A DNA stretch of 64,000 nucleotides from Streptomyces durmitorensis (lineage in GTDB: Bacteria; Actinomycetota; Actinomycetes; Streptomycetales; Streptomycetaceae): contig NZ_CP097289.1 of NCBI RefSeq assembly GCF_023498005.1, positions 6,324,001 through 6,388,000 on the forward strand, in the 5' to 3' direction. This document shows, one piece after another, positions 1 through 8,562 of this stretch; position 1 is the first letter of the stretch; each line of letters begins with the position of its first letter. The notes beneath the pieces are model-generated. The model was not told where the DNA came from. It did no database searches and was given only the letters and a program-made list of their open reading frames with translations. Position numbers and translations under genes: made by a program.

Positions 1-915
1 GTCGAGGACCAGGTTCACGACCACGAACCCGACGGCCGTCGTGATGACGACCCCCTGCACGACGGCCGGGTCGCCGTTCTTCACGGCGTCGATCATCAGC
101 TTGCCCATGCCGGGCAGCGAGAAGATCGTCTCGATGACGACCGCGCCGCCCAGCAGATAGCCGACGCGCAGGCCGAGCACGGTCAGCGGGTTGATGAGGG
201 CGTTGCGCAGGACGTTGCGGCCGACGACCACGACCGGTGGCAGGCCGCTGCCGATCGCCGTCCGTACGTAGTCCTTGTCGAGCTCCTCGACCACCGCCGT
301 GCGGATGATGCGGGTGAGCCCGGCGGCCACCGGCAGGGAGAGCGCGAGGGCGGGGAGCGTCATCGACTTGAGCCAGCCGGTGAAGGAGTCGGCGGGGTTG
401 ACGTATCCGCCGGTCGGGAACCAGCCCGCCTCCACCGCCAGGTACTGGATCATGAGCAGTGCCAGCCAGAAGCCGGGCGCCGCCACACCGGTCAGCGAGA
501 TGACGCGGATGAGCTGGTCGGGGAGCCGGTCGCGGTAGATCGCGGCGGTCACACCGAGCAGAACTGAGATGACGACCGCGATGCCGAGCCCCATGAAGGT
601 CAGCTGCATGGTCAGGGGAAGCGCGGTGGTGACCTGGTCCACCACCGGTGAGCGGGTGAGCACGCTGATGCCCATGTCGCCCTGGACCAGATCGCCTACG
701 AAGGCGAAGTAGCGCACCGGCAGCGGATCGAGCAGGCCGTTGTCCTCGCGGAACTGCTGGAGCTGCTCCTCGGTCGGATTGGCGCCCTGGTAGAAGGCCG
801 ACGCCGGATCGATGTCCGAGAACCGCATCACGAGGAAGACGAACAGGACGATGCCGAGCAGCAGCGGGATGAGCAGGGCGAGGCGGCGGGCCAGAATTCT
901 GACGATCGCGGTCAC
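1..915 (-). CDS. ABC transporter permease, DppB/OppB family (3' end outside the window)
   Basis: Inner-membrane permease of a family-5 (peptide/oligosaccharide type) ABC importer. The GTG start at 913-915 opens 305 codons that run off the window edge. An N-terminal membrane helix (LLIPLLLGIVLFVFLVM) is followed by the periplasmic loop, and further helices lead to the EAA-type cytoplasmic loop (motif GLPPVVVVGRNVLRNALINP) that contacts the ATPase. It lies 34 bp downstream of the solute-binding protein gene on the same strand, so the two form one operon. The second permease and the ATPases are expected beyond position 1. The substrate is unknown. A divergent GH42 beta-galactosidase suggests an oligosaccharide, though the fold is equally used for peptides. 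Confidence 0.9.
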   Translation of the reverse strand, partial: MTAIVRILARRLALLIPLLLGIVLFVFLVMRFSDIDPASAFYQGANPTEEQLQQFREDNGLLDPLPVRYFAFVGDLVQGDMGISVLTRSPVVDQVTTALPLTMQLTFMGLGIAVVISVLLGVTAAIYRDRLPDQLIRVISLTGVAAPGFWLALLMIQYLAVEAGWFPTGGYVNPADSFTGWLKSMTLPALALSLPVAAGLTRIIRTAVVEELDKDYVRTAIGSGLPPVVVVGRNVLRNALINPLTVLGLRVGYLLGGAVVIETIFSLPGMGKLMIDAVKNGDPAVVQGVVITTAVGFVVVNLVLD

Positions 916-949
916 GTCTGTGTGACTCCCAACGACAGTGCTGAAAGGG

Positions 950-2635
950 CTACTTGGCCCACTTGGCCTGGAGGAGGTTGATGCCCGGATAGGGCTGGGC
1001 CTTGATGCCGGTGAGCTTCTTCGGGTCCCAGGCGGTCATCAGCTCGTTGTGGACGACCGGGTAGATCACCGCCTCTTCGGCGACGATGTCGATGTAGTCC
1101 TGGACCATGGCTTTCTTCTTGGTGGCGTCGGGCTCGCGCGTCGCCTGGTCCATGTCCTTGAAGAGCTTCTTGGCGGTGGAGTTGTCCGCCCAGCGGGCGT
1201 AGCCCATCCACAGGTTCTCGGGGCCGTAGTTGTAGTGCATGATCAGGTCGGGGTCGATGCCGAACTGGTTGGGGTTCGACGCTGCCGCGACGATCTGGTA
1301 GTCCTTCTTCTGGTCCATCTTGGTGAAGACGGCCGTGGTCTCCTGCGGGTCGAGCGTCGTCTTGACGCCGATCGCGTCCCACGAGGCCTTGATGGTCGGC
1401 AGACAGTCGACGATCCAACTCACGTTCACCGCCATGAGGTTGATCGACAGATCCTTGACCCCGGCCTCCTTCAGGAGCGCCTTCGCTTTCTTCGGGTCGT
1501 ACGCGTAGACCGTCTTCGCGGGCCGGTAGGCGGGGTTGGACTCGTTGAGGAACGAGGTCGACGCCTTGCCGTGGCCCTTGAGCGCGACCTCGATCATCTT
1601 CTCGGTGTCGATGGCGTAGTGCAGGGCCTGGCGCACGCGCACGTCGTCGAAGGGCTTGTGCGCGGTGTTGAACATCAGGAACAGGTTGTTCATCCCCGCC
1701 CCGCCCTCGACGGTGAGCCCGCCCTTCTTGAGCTGCTCGATGTTGGCGTACGGGATGTTGTCCGCGATCTCCGAGTCGGCGCTGCCGCCGGAGATCTTCG
1801 CGACGCGGGGCGCCGCGTCCACGATGGTCAGCCAGTTCATCTTCTTGAAGGCGGCCTTGCGGGGGCCGTTGTAGTCGTCGAAGGCCTCGAAGGTGGTGTT
1901 GGACTTCGGGGCGTGCGACGCCTGCTTGTACGGTCCCGAGCCCACTGCCTTGCCCTTGGTCGCGTCGTCCCAGGCGCCGGGCTTGGAGAAGACGTGCTTC
2001 GGCATGATCTTGGCGAGGGAGAGGCGGGCGAGGCCGTCCGGGAACGGGAACTTCAGGACGAGCTCGACGGAGGTCGCGTCGACCTTCTTGACCTCCTTCA
2101 GCCAGCTCTCGAAGAAGCCCTTGGCCAGGGTCTGCGTCTTCGGGTCCAGGATGCGGTCGAAGACGAAGACCACGTCGTCGGCGGTGACGGGCTTCCCGTC
2201 GTGCCACTTGGCGCCGGGCCGCAACGTGAACTTCCAGGTGGTGGCCTTGTCGTCGGTGGGGATCTCCGTGGCGAGCGCGGCATAGGGCTCGCGGGTGATG
2301 GGGTCGGTGTTGAGCAGCCCCTCGTAGATGTGTTCGTTGCCGGCCATCGCGAACGCGGACGCGGTCTGCGTCGGGTCCCAACTGCCGTCGTTCCCATAGC
2401 CGATGACGGCGGTGAGGGTGGAGTCTCCGCCCTTCCCGCCACCCCCTCCGGCGTCGTTCGTGGACTCGGGTCCCGACGAGCAGGCGGAGAGCGTGGTGGT
2501 GATGGCGGCGGCCGCGCCCAGCGCACCGGTGTACTTGAGGAAGGACCGGCGGTCCGGTGCGGGCCCGGTGTGTCCGGTGGAGCCGATCGGCCCGAGGGGC
2601 CCGGTGGAGCCGGTGCGGGTCTTCTGGTCGCTCAC
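950..2635 (-). CDS. Family-5 ABC transporter solute-binding lipoprotein with Tat signal
   Basis: Extracytoplasmic binding protein of about 561 residues (SBP_bac_5, DppA/OppA fold) that feeds the permease downstream. I chose the GTG at 2635 because AAGGGAG lies about 5 nt upstream; a longer GTG at 2659 lacks this. The N-terminus carries a twin-arginine motif (RRSFLK, residues 29-34), a hydrophobic stretch, and a lipobox ending LSAC, so Cys52 should be lipidated after Tat export. Unusually, the region before RR is a Gly-Pro/Gly-Ser-Thr-rich, collagen-like tract. The mature part shows the family pattern, including the conserved ACTW-type region (TTWKFTLRPGAKWHDGKPVTADDV). The ligand cannot be read from the sequence. 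Confidence 0.92.
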   Translation of the reverse strand: MSDQKTRTGSTGPLGPIGSTGHTGPAPDRRSFLKYTGALGAAAAITTTLSACSSGPESTNDAGGGGGKGGDSTLTAVIGYGNDGSWDPTQTASAFAMAGNEHIYEGLLNTDPITREPYAALATEIPTDDKATTWKFTLRPGAKWHDGKPVTADDVVFVFDRILDPKTQTLAKGFFESWLKEVKKVDATSVELVLKFPFPDGLARLSLAKIMPKHVFSKPGAWDDATKGKAVGSGPYKQASHAPKSNTTFEAFDDYNGPRKAAFKKMNWLTIVDAAPRVAKISGGSADSEIADNIPYANIEQLKKGGLTVEGGAGMNNLFLMFNTAHKPFDDVRVRQALHYAIDTEKMIEVALKGHGKASTSFLNESNPAYRPAKTVYAYDPKKAKALLKEAGVKDLSINLMAVNVSWIVDCLPTIKASWDAIGVKTTLDPQETTAVFTKMDQKKDYQIVAAASNPNQFGIDPDLIMHYNYGPENLWMGYARWADNSTAKKLFKDMDQATREPDATKKKAMVQDYIDIVAEEAVIYPVVHNELMTAWDPKKLTGIKAQPYPGINLLQAKWAK

Positions 2636-2652
2636 TGTGTCTCCCTTGAGAG

Positions 2653-2790
2653 ATCCCACGTCCTACGTCGTGGTGGCGTGGCGACCATAAGAGCGCCGCG
2701 AAGGCCGGTCAAGAGATCGCGCACGGATCCGAATCCGGGCCGCATGCGGGCCGTCCCGAACGATGTTGGTCCGGAGGTGGGACGTGGGAT
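2653..2790. promoter_or_regulatory. Divergent control region with an 11-bp inverted repeat beside each gene start
   Basis: ATCCCACGTCC at 2653-2663, just upstream of the binding-protein start, is repeated as its exact reverse complement GGACGTGGGAT at 2780-2790, at the start of the GntR gene. The pair flanks the divergent intergenic region symmetrically. This is what would be expected if the GntR-family protein bound next to both translation starts. The binding role is inference; the inverted repeat is seen directly. Confidence 0.45.
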
Positions 2791-3535
2791 GTCATCCGTG
2801 CCTACGATGTGCCGCATGCCTCAGGAGCCAGTCCGCGAACGGCGCGTGGGCAGCCAAGTCCAGCGCGAAGTCATGCAGTTGATACTCGATCGCAGGCTCC
2901 GGCCGGGCGCGCTGCTGCCCACCGAGGCCGAGCTGATGGAAGAGCTGGGGGTCAGCAGGAACTCGGTGCGCGAGGCGCTCAAGGCGCTCCAGGCCCTGGA
3001 CATCGTGGAGATCAGACACGGCTACGGGACGTACGTGGGCCAGGCGTCACTGACCCCGCTGGCCGACGGCCTCACGTTCCGTACGTTGGTTCAACTAGCC
3101 GACGACACCCGCGCGTTGGAGGAGATCCTCCAGGTGCGGGAGGTCCTTGAGGAGGGCCTGGTGCGGCGCGTCGCGGTGCTGCTCACGGACGAGGAGCTGA
3201 GCCAACTGGAGGCCCTTGTCCGGAAGATGGAGGAGGCGGCGGACGCGGGTGGGGCCTTCCCGGAGCTGGACCGCGAGTTCCACGAGACGCTCTACCGCTC
3301 CCTGGGCAACGAGCTGGTGCCGCAGCTGCTCGGCGCGTTCTGGAACGTCTTCAACCGGGTGGCGGGGGTGCGCGGGTGGGCCCGCGATCCGGCGCCCGAC
3401 GTGACGGTGAGCAGGCACCGGGACATCGTGACGGCGCTGCGGGCGCGGGACGTGGAGGGGGCTCAGCGGGCGATGGCGGATCATTTCAGGGGGATCGAGG
3501 CGCGGTCGGGCCAGGAGTCGAGGGGGGTCGGATGA
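2789..3535 (+). CDS. FadR-subfamily GntR transcriptional regulator
   Basis: DNA-binding regulator of about 248 residues. An N-terminal winged helix (residues about 20-80, with the GntR signature ELMEELGVSRNSVREALKAL) is followed by an all-helical FCD ligand domain. The start ATG at 2789 follows GGAGG by 11 nt; ATGs at 2807 and 2816 are possible alternatives. It is divergent from the ABC importer and overlaps the beta-galactosidase start by 4 nt (ATGA), so it probably controls both, with an oligosaccharide or its product as effector. FCD regulators often bind a metal-coordinated carboxylate or sugar acid, which has not been tested here. Confidence 0.88.
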   Translation: MSSVPTMCRMPQEPVRERRVGSQVQREVMQLILDRRLRPGALLPTEAELMEELGVSRNSVREALKALQALDIVEIRHGYGTYVGQASLTPLADGLTFRTLVQLADDTRALEEILQVREVLEEGLVRRVAVLLTDEELSQLEALVRKMEEAADAGGAFPELDREFHETLYRSLGNELVPQLLGAFWNVFNRVAGVRGWARDPAPDVTVSRHRDIVTALRARDVEGAQRAMADHFRGIEARSGQESRGVG

Positions 3536-5412
3536 GACTGAGTTATTTCTATGACCGGGTTACGTCTCTGGCTTACGGCGGCGACTACAACCCCGAGCAG
3601 TGGGGCCCGGAAGTCCACGCCGAGGACGCCGAGTTGATGCGCGAGGCGGGCGTGAACCTCGTGACGCTAGGGATCTTCTCCTGGGCGAAGACGGAGCCGA
3701 CCCCGGGTGCGTACGACTTCACCTGGCTGGACGGTCACATGGACCGCCTGGCCGAGACAGGCGTCGCGGTCAGCCTCGCCACGATGACGGCGTCCCCGCC
3801 ACCGTGGCTGACGCGCCTGCACCCTTCGACCCTCCCCGTGACGGAGGACGGCGTCCGCCTGCACCCCGGCTCCCGCCAGCACTGGTGCCCGTCGAGCCCG
3901 GTGTACCGCCGATACGCCGTGCGCCTGACGGAACGCCTGGCCACGCGCTACGGCACGCACCCGGCCCTCGCGCTCTGGCACATCGGCAACGAATACGGCT
4001 GCCACATCTCACGCCACTGCCACTGCGAGGTGTCGACGGCGGCGTTCCGCACCTGGCTGCGCGAGCGCTACGGGACGGTGGCGGCGCTGAACGACGCGTG
4101 GTCGACGGACTTCTGGTCGCAGCGGTACGGCACGTTCGAGGAGATCCACACCCCGCGCAAGGCCCCGTCGTTCCGCAACCCGTCCCAGCAACTGGACTAC
4201 TGGCGCTTCGCCTCGGACGAGCTCCTCGCGTGCTACCTGGCGGAGAAGGAGGTCCTGACCCGCATCACACCGGACGTACCGGTGACGACGAACTTCGTCC
4301 CGGTGGCGAAGACACTCGACCTGTTCGCCTGGGCGCCACACCTGGACGTGGTGTCGTACGACTCGTACCCGGACCCGCACGATCCGGATGCGCTCCACCG
4401 AACAGCCTTCTCGTACGACGTCATGCGCGGCCTGAAAGGCGGCCGGCCGTGGCTGCTCCTAGAACAGGCGCCGGGGGCGGTGAACTGGCGCGAGCGCAAC
4501 GGCAGGAAGCCACCGGGCCGGATGCGCCTGGACAGCTGGCAGGCGGTGGCGCACGGGGCGGACTCGGTGCTGTTCTTCCAGTGGCGGCAGTCGCGCGGGG
4601 GAGCGGAGAAGTTCCACTCGGCGATGGTGCCGCACGGGGGCCGCGAGACGCGGATCTTCCGGGAGGTAAGTGAACTGGGCGCGGAACTGGCGGCGCACCC
4701 CGCCCTGCTGGGCTCACGCCCCGAGCGGGCGGACGCGGCGCTGCTCCTGGACTGGCCGAGCTGGTGGGCCCTGGAACTGGACGCGCACCCGAGCAAGGAC
4801 GTGACGCTCCTGGAGGCGGCCCTGGCCCACCACAAGCCGCTGTACGAGGCGTCGGTGGCCTGCGACGTGGTCCCGGTGGACGGGGACTTGACCGAGTACC
4901 GCCTGCTCCTGATCCTCAACCTCTACTCGGTCTCACAGGAGACCGCAGAACGAATCCGCGCGTACGTACGTGAGGGCGGCACCCTGGTCATGTCCTACTT
5001 CTCCGGAATCACGGACGAACACGACCGCGTCCACCTGGGCGGCTACCCGGCCCCCTTCCGCGAGTTGCTCGGTCTCCGCGTGGAGGAGTTCGACCCGCGC
5101 CCGGACGGCACGTGGGCGGAGGAGATCCACTTGGAGGGCGCGGAGGCGGTGAGCACGTTCCCGGGCGGAGGCGCCCCTGCGGTGACGCGCCACGCGTACG
5201 GCGAGGGGGTCGCCTGGTACCTGGGCACGCGGCCCGCCCCCAAGGAGATGCGGGAACTCCTCGACAGGGTGCGGTCGGAGTGCGGGGTGGAACCGACTCT
5301 CCCGGACCTGCCGGAGGGGGTGCAGGTGCGGACGCGGGTCACGGGGGCGGGGGAGAGGCTGCATGTGCGGATGGACGCGCGGGACAACTCCGTTGTGGTG
5401 ATCAGGGGCTGA
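3532..5412 (+). CDS. GH42 beta-galactosidase
   Basis: Glycoside hydrolase family 42 enzyme of 626 residues, with no signal peptide, so intracellular. The TIM barrel shows acid/base Glu154 in the motif HIGNEYG and nucleophile Glu311 in LLLEQAPGAVNW. The metal-binding cysteine cluster CHISRHCHC follows the first glutamate, as usual in GH42. The trimerisation domain (about residues 390-590) and a short C-terminal beta domain follow. It hydrolyses terminal beta-galactosides, probably of an oligosaccharide taken up by the adjacent importer. The ATG overlaps the regulator stop, so the two are translationally coupled. Confidence 0.93.
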   Translation: MRLSYFYDRVTSLAYGGDYNPEQWGPEVHAEDAELMREAGVNLVTLGIFSWAKTEPTPGAYDFTWLDGHMDRLAETGVAVSLATMTASPPPWLTRLHPSTLPVTEDGVRLHPGSRQHWCPSSPVYRRYAVRLTERLATRYGTHPALALWHIGNEYGCHISRHCHCEVSTAAFRTWLRERYGTVAALNDAWSTDFWSQRYGTFEEIHTPRKAPSFRNPSQQLDYWRFASDELLACYLAEKEVLTRITPDVPVTTNFVPVAKTLDLFAWAPHLDVVSYDSYPDPHDPDALHRTAFSYDVMRGLKGGRPWLLLEQAPGAVNWRERNGRKPPGRMRLDSWQAVAHGADSVLFFQWRQSRGGAEKFHSAMVPHGGRETRIFREVSELGAELAAHPALLGSRPERADAALLLDWPSWWALELDAHPSKDVTLLEAALAHHKPLYEASVACDVVPVDGDLTEYRLLLILNLYSVSQETAERIRAYVREGGTLVMSYFSGITDEHDRVHLGGYPAPFRELLGLRVEEFDPRPDGTWAEEIHLEGAEAVSTFPGGGAPAVTRHAYGEGVAWYLGTRPAPKEMRELLDRVRSECGVEPTLPDLPEGVQVRTRVTGAGERLHVRMDARDNSVVVIRG

Positions 5413-5495
5413 GTTCCTCCGAGTGGCCTGGTGGACTGGGGTGGCCCGGCGAACTGGCGGGGGACCGTGATGCGTTCCTCGAAGGCGCTGAACGC

Positions 5496-5723
5496 ATGCT
5501 TGCCGAGGCTCGCGCGTGGCGGCTGGCCGAGATGCGCCAGGAGCGCGGGTACACCCAGGCCCAAGTGGCCGAGCGCATGGGCGTCAGCAAGGTCCGGGTC
5601 TCCCAGATCGAGAGCGGCCAGGTGTCCGGCACGGATGTGGTGGCGCGCTATGTCGAGGCGCTGGGCGGCAGCTTGGTGATGGTCGCGGTGTTCGGCGACG
5701 GGGAGCTGCGGAAGGTTGGATGA
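5496..5723 (+). CDS. XRE-family HTH protein, HigA-antitoxin-like
   Basis: Small 75-residue protein made of one helix-turn-helix (EMRQERGYTQAQVAERMGVSKVRVSQIESG) plus a short tail with the pattern RYVEALGGSLVMVAVFGD. This is the arrangement of HigA2-type antitoxins that pair with RelE/HigB toxins. No toxin-like gene precedes it: the gene ends 83 bp upstream in the beta-galactosidase stop. It may be an orphan antitoxin, a remnant of a toxin-antitoxin pair, or a plain regulator. In-frame sequence extends upstream to about 5423 without a stop but has no better start codon. Confidence 0.7.
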   Translation: MLAEARAWRLAEMRQERGYTQAQVAERMGVSKVRVSQIESGQVSGTDVVARYVEALGGSLVMVAVFGDGELRKVG

Positions 5724-5811
5724 CGGGAGCGGGGCGCTTCACCGCGACGTGGGCTGACCTGCGCCAGTATTTCCCGTGCGGCAGCAGAAGCGGCAGGGTT
5801 AAGTTTCCGCC

Positions 5812-6306
5812 ATGCCCGAACTCCAGCGTCTGCGCGCCGATCACGCTCCCGCCCTGCTCGCCTTCGAGCGCGAGAACCGCGGGTACTTCGCCCGGTCCGT
5901 GCCTGACCGTGGCGACGCCTACTTCGCCGAGTTCGCCGCCTGGCATGCGGCCCTGCTCGCCGAACAGGCCGCCGGGACCTGCCACTTCCACCTGTTGGTG
6001 GATGGGGAGGGTGCGGTTCTCGGGCGGGTCAATCTCGTCGACGTCGCGGACGGCGAGCCCGAGCTCGGCTATCGCGTCGCCGAGCGGGCGGCGGGGCGCG
6101 GCCTGGCCACCGATGCCGTACGCCGGCTGTGCGAGCTGGCCGAAGCCGATTACGGGCTGACCGCGATGCGGGCCGCGACGTACGCGGACAACGCTCGGTC
6201 CCGTGCCGTGCTTGAGCGTACGGGGTTCGTGGTGGTGGGGGAGGTGGAGCTGCCCCTGGAGGGCCGGACGGAGGTGCGCTACTTCCGGGAGGTCCTGCCG
6301 GGCTGA
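5812..6306 (+). CDS. GNAT-family N-acetyltransferase (RimJ/RimL-like)
   Basis: Protein of 164 residues with the GNAT fold. A beta-strand entry to the CoA site (PELGYRVAERAAGRGLATDAV) contains the R-G-x-G/A acetyl-CoA loop, and the C-terminal motif YADNARSRAVLERTGFVVVGE is typical of the RimJ/RimL group. It probably N-acetylates a protein N-terminus, amino acid or small amine; the substrate is unknown. It stands alone, with the repeat block beginning about 60 bp downstream. Confidence 0.87.
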   Translation: MPELQRLRADHAPALLAFERENRGYFARSVPDRGDAYFAEFAAWHAALLAEQAAGTCHFHLLVDGEGAVLGRVNLVDVADGEPELGYRVAERAAGRGLATDAVRRLCELAEADYGLTAMRAATYADNARSRAVLERTGFVVVGEVELPLEGRTEVRYFREVLPG

Positions 6307-6603
6307 GGTCCCTTGTGGTTCGGGTGACGGGGGCGTTGCTGGGCCTGTGGTGGTGTTGGTTGCCGGGGCCGCCCGGTTGTCCTGAGGTTGGCGGTTCCGG
6401 GCCGGGTGTAAAGGGCGCTCCGCTGCGCTGCGCGTCGGCTGCGCCGATTCCGCTGCGCTCCACCCTTGACACCCAACCCTCCACCGCGCGAAGCGATATG
6501 ACCGGGCGGCCACGGGGTGGGACTCTCGACCACTCCCGTCAGGCCATCACCCTTTCACTGCCGGGTGCGGCCCGGCTCATTGCGGGTGACCCCCAGGGGG
6601 AGT

Positions 6604-7322
6604 AGGGCGGGCGCCCGGTCCGCATCCGGCTCGGGGGTGGGTGCCGGTCTCGTCAAGCGGCTGCGGGCTGGTTCTTCCGGCGTGACAGTCACGGTGACGG
6701 GCGGGCGCCCGGTCCGCGATTGCTCCGGTGGGGGGTGCCGGGTTTCATCGAGCGGCCGTCGGTCGGATCTTCTGGGGTGGCCGTCACACGGAGAGTGGGT
6801 GGGCGCTTGGTCCGCATCCGCTCCGGGAAGCGGCACCGGCTCGTCAAGCGGCCGTCGGCCGGATCTTCCGGGGTGGCCGTCACGGGGAGAAGGGGTGAGC
6901 GTCCGGTCCGCATCCGCTCCGGGGATGGGTGCCGGTCTCCTCAAGCGACAGCAGACCGGATCTTCCGGGATGGCCGTCACGCGGAGGAGGGGCGGGCGCC
7001 GGGTCCGCATCCGCTTCGGGGGTGGGTGCCGGTTTCGTCAGGCGGCCGTCGGCCGGGTCTTCCGGGGTGGCCGTCACGGGGAGAAGGTGCGGGCGCCCGG
7101 TTCGCAGCCGCTTCGGGGAGGGGTGTCGGTCTCGTCAAGCGACAGCAGGCCGGGTCTTCCGGGGTGGCCGTCACGGGGAGAAGGTGCGGGCGTCCGGTCC
7201 GCAGCCGCTCCGGGAATGGGTCCCGGTCTCGTCAGGCGACAGCAGGCCGGGTCTTCCGGGGTGGCCGCCAGGTGGAGGGGCAGACGAAGGCCTGCTGAAG
7301 GGCGCGGGTTTCGTCACGCGCC
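6604..7322 (+). repeat. Left array of the 95-97 bp tandem repeat, about 7.5 units
   Basis: The landmark GGTCTCGTCAAGCGR recurs at 6646, 6741 (variant), 6838 (variant), 6935, 7031, 7128 and 7225, a spacing of 95-97 bp, with a degenerate copy near 7308. Each unit also contains a GGGCGCCCGG-type palindrome and GTGGCCGTCACG. The units diverge by substitution but keep their length, as in old tandem duplications. Confidence 0.85.
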
Positions 7323-7419
7323 TGCCGACCGGACGCGGGCCGGGGTGTGCAGGTCACGGCTGACGCGGGCCGGTCGACTCCGAGAGGGTGGGGGGTCCGG
7401 CACCTAATTCCGAGAAGGC

Positions 7420-7680
7420 GCATTACGCAATACGCGCGCCCCCCTTCTGCCAGAACACAACTTTGCCAAAGTAGGTGCGCCACACCACCCGCATCGCCCT
7501 GAAGAGCCCCGGCACCGAGATGTCGGTGGCGAGTGGTGAGGGCATCACGCACCGTTTCGCGGGGAGCCGACCCCGAAGGCGGCCAAAGCACACCCCGAGC
7601 GAGCGGATTGCAGAAAATTCCCACCCATGTGCCTCCAATACACGGGCTGGCGTGGCACTTTCCTGCAATCGGCTCCCCGC
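7420..7680. other. Lower-GC centre between the inverted arrays, with nested inverted repeats
   Basis: The sequence at the turning point differs from the arrays: it is less GC-rich and not repetitive. It holds an outer inverted pair GGGGAGCCG (7561-7569)/CGGCTCCCC (7670-7678) and an inner pair GATTGCAG (7606-7613)/CTGCAATC (7663-7670), so a folded RNA or cruciform is possible. A minus-strand frame ending near 7423 could encode a short peptide (…WRTYFGKVVFWQKGGARIA), but it has no clear start or ribosome site. Function unknown. Confidence 0.4.
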
Positions 7681-7740
7681 CCCGCCTACAGAACCCCTTC
7701 CCAGCGCCCGGCGGCAGCCCGCTCGGCAAGAACGGCCTCA

Positions 7741-8562
7741 CCCCCGACCGCCCGCGCGCCTCACCCCGTGACGGCCACGGGCGGAAGACCCGGTCGGCTG
7801 TCGCCTGACGAGACCGGCCCCCCTCCCCGGAAGCGGCTGCGGCCCAGGCACCCACCCGTACCGCTGACGGCCGCCCCAGGAGATCCGGCCGACGGTCGCT
7901 TGACGAGCCGGTGCCGCTTCCCGGAGCGGACGCGGACCGGGCGCCCGCCCTTCTCCGCGTGACGGCCACACCGGAGGAACCAGCCCGCAGTCGCTTGACG
8001 AGACCGGCGCCCATTCCCGAAGTGGTCGCGGACCGGGCGCCCGCCCTTCTCCGCGTGACGGCCACACCGGAGGAACCAGCCCGCAGTCGCTTGACGAGAC
8101 CGGCGCCCATTCCCGAAGTGGTCGCGGACCGGGCGCCCGGCCTCTGTCCGCGTGACGGTCACGCCGGAAGATCCGGTCGACGGTCGCTTGACGAGACCGG
8201 CGCCCATCCCCGGAGCGATCGCGGACCGGGCGCCCGGCCTCTGTCCGCGTGACGGTCACGCCGGAAGAACCGGTCGACGGTCGCTTGACGAGACCGGCGC
8301 CCATCCCCGGAGCGATCGCGGACCGGGCGCCGCCCTTCTCCGCGTGACGGTCACGCCGGAGGAACCAGGCCGCAGTCGCTTGACGAGACCGGCGCCCATC
8401 CCCGGAGCGATCGCGGACCGGGCGCCCGCCCCTTCTCCGCGTGACGGTCACGCCGGAGGAACCAGGCCGCAGTCGCTTGACGAGACCGGCACCGATTCCC
8501 GGAGCGGCTGCGGGCCGGGCGCCCGCCCCTTCTCCGCGTGAGGGTCACGCCGGAAGATCCGG
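7741..8562 (-). repeat. Right array of the 95-97 bp tandem repeat, 8 units, inverted relative to the left
   Basis: The reverse-complement landmark TCGCTTGACGAGACC (first copy TCGCCTGACGAGACC) occurs at 7801, 7896, 7991, 8087, 8184, 8281, 8376 and 8473. The four units after 8087 contain the near-perfect palindrome CGTGACGGTCACG; earlier units have GTGACGGCCAC. Adjacent units are nearly identical, so this arm is more homogeneous than the left arm. Confidence 0.87.

Noticed and set aside
938..2788. Long plus-strand open frame (first two thirds of the 938-3535 frame)
   Set aside because: It is antisense to the family-5 binding protein, whose motifs and signal peptide are clear; only its last third, the GntR gene, is real.
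6517..8451. Several open frames in the repeat block (about 190-300 residues)
   Set aside because: They translate the 95-97 bp unit repeatedly and lack ribosome sites; frames appear on both strands.
6604..8562. CRISPR array or parS cluster
   Set aside because: Units are near-identical over the full 95-97 bp with no unique spacers, and the Streptomyces parS sequence GTTTCACGTGAAAC is absent.
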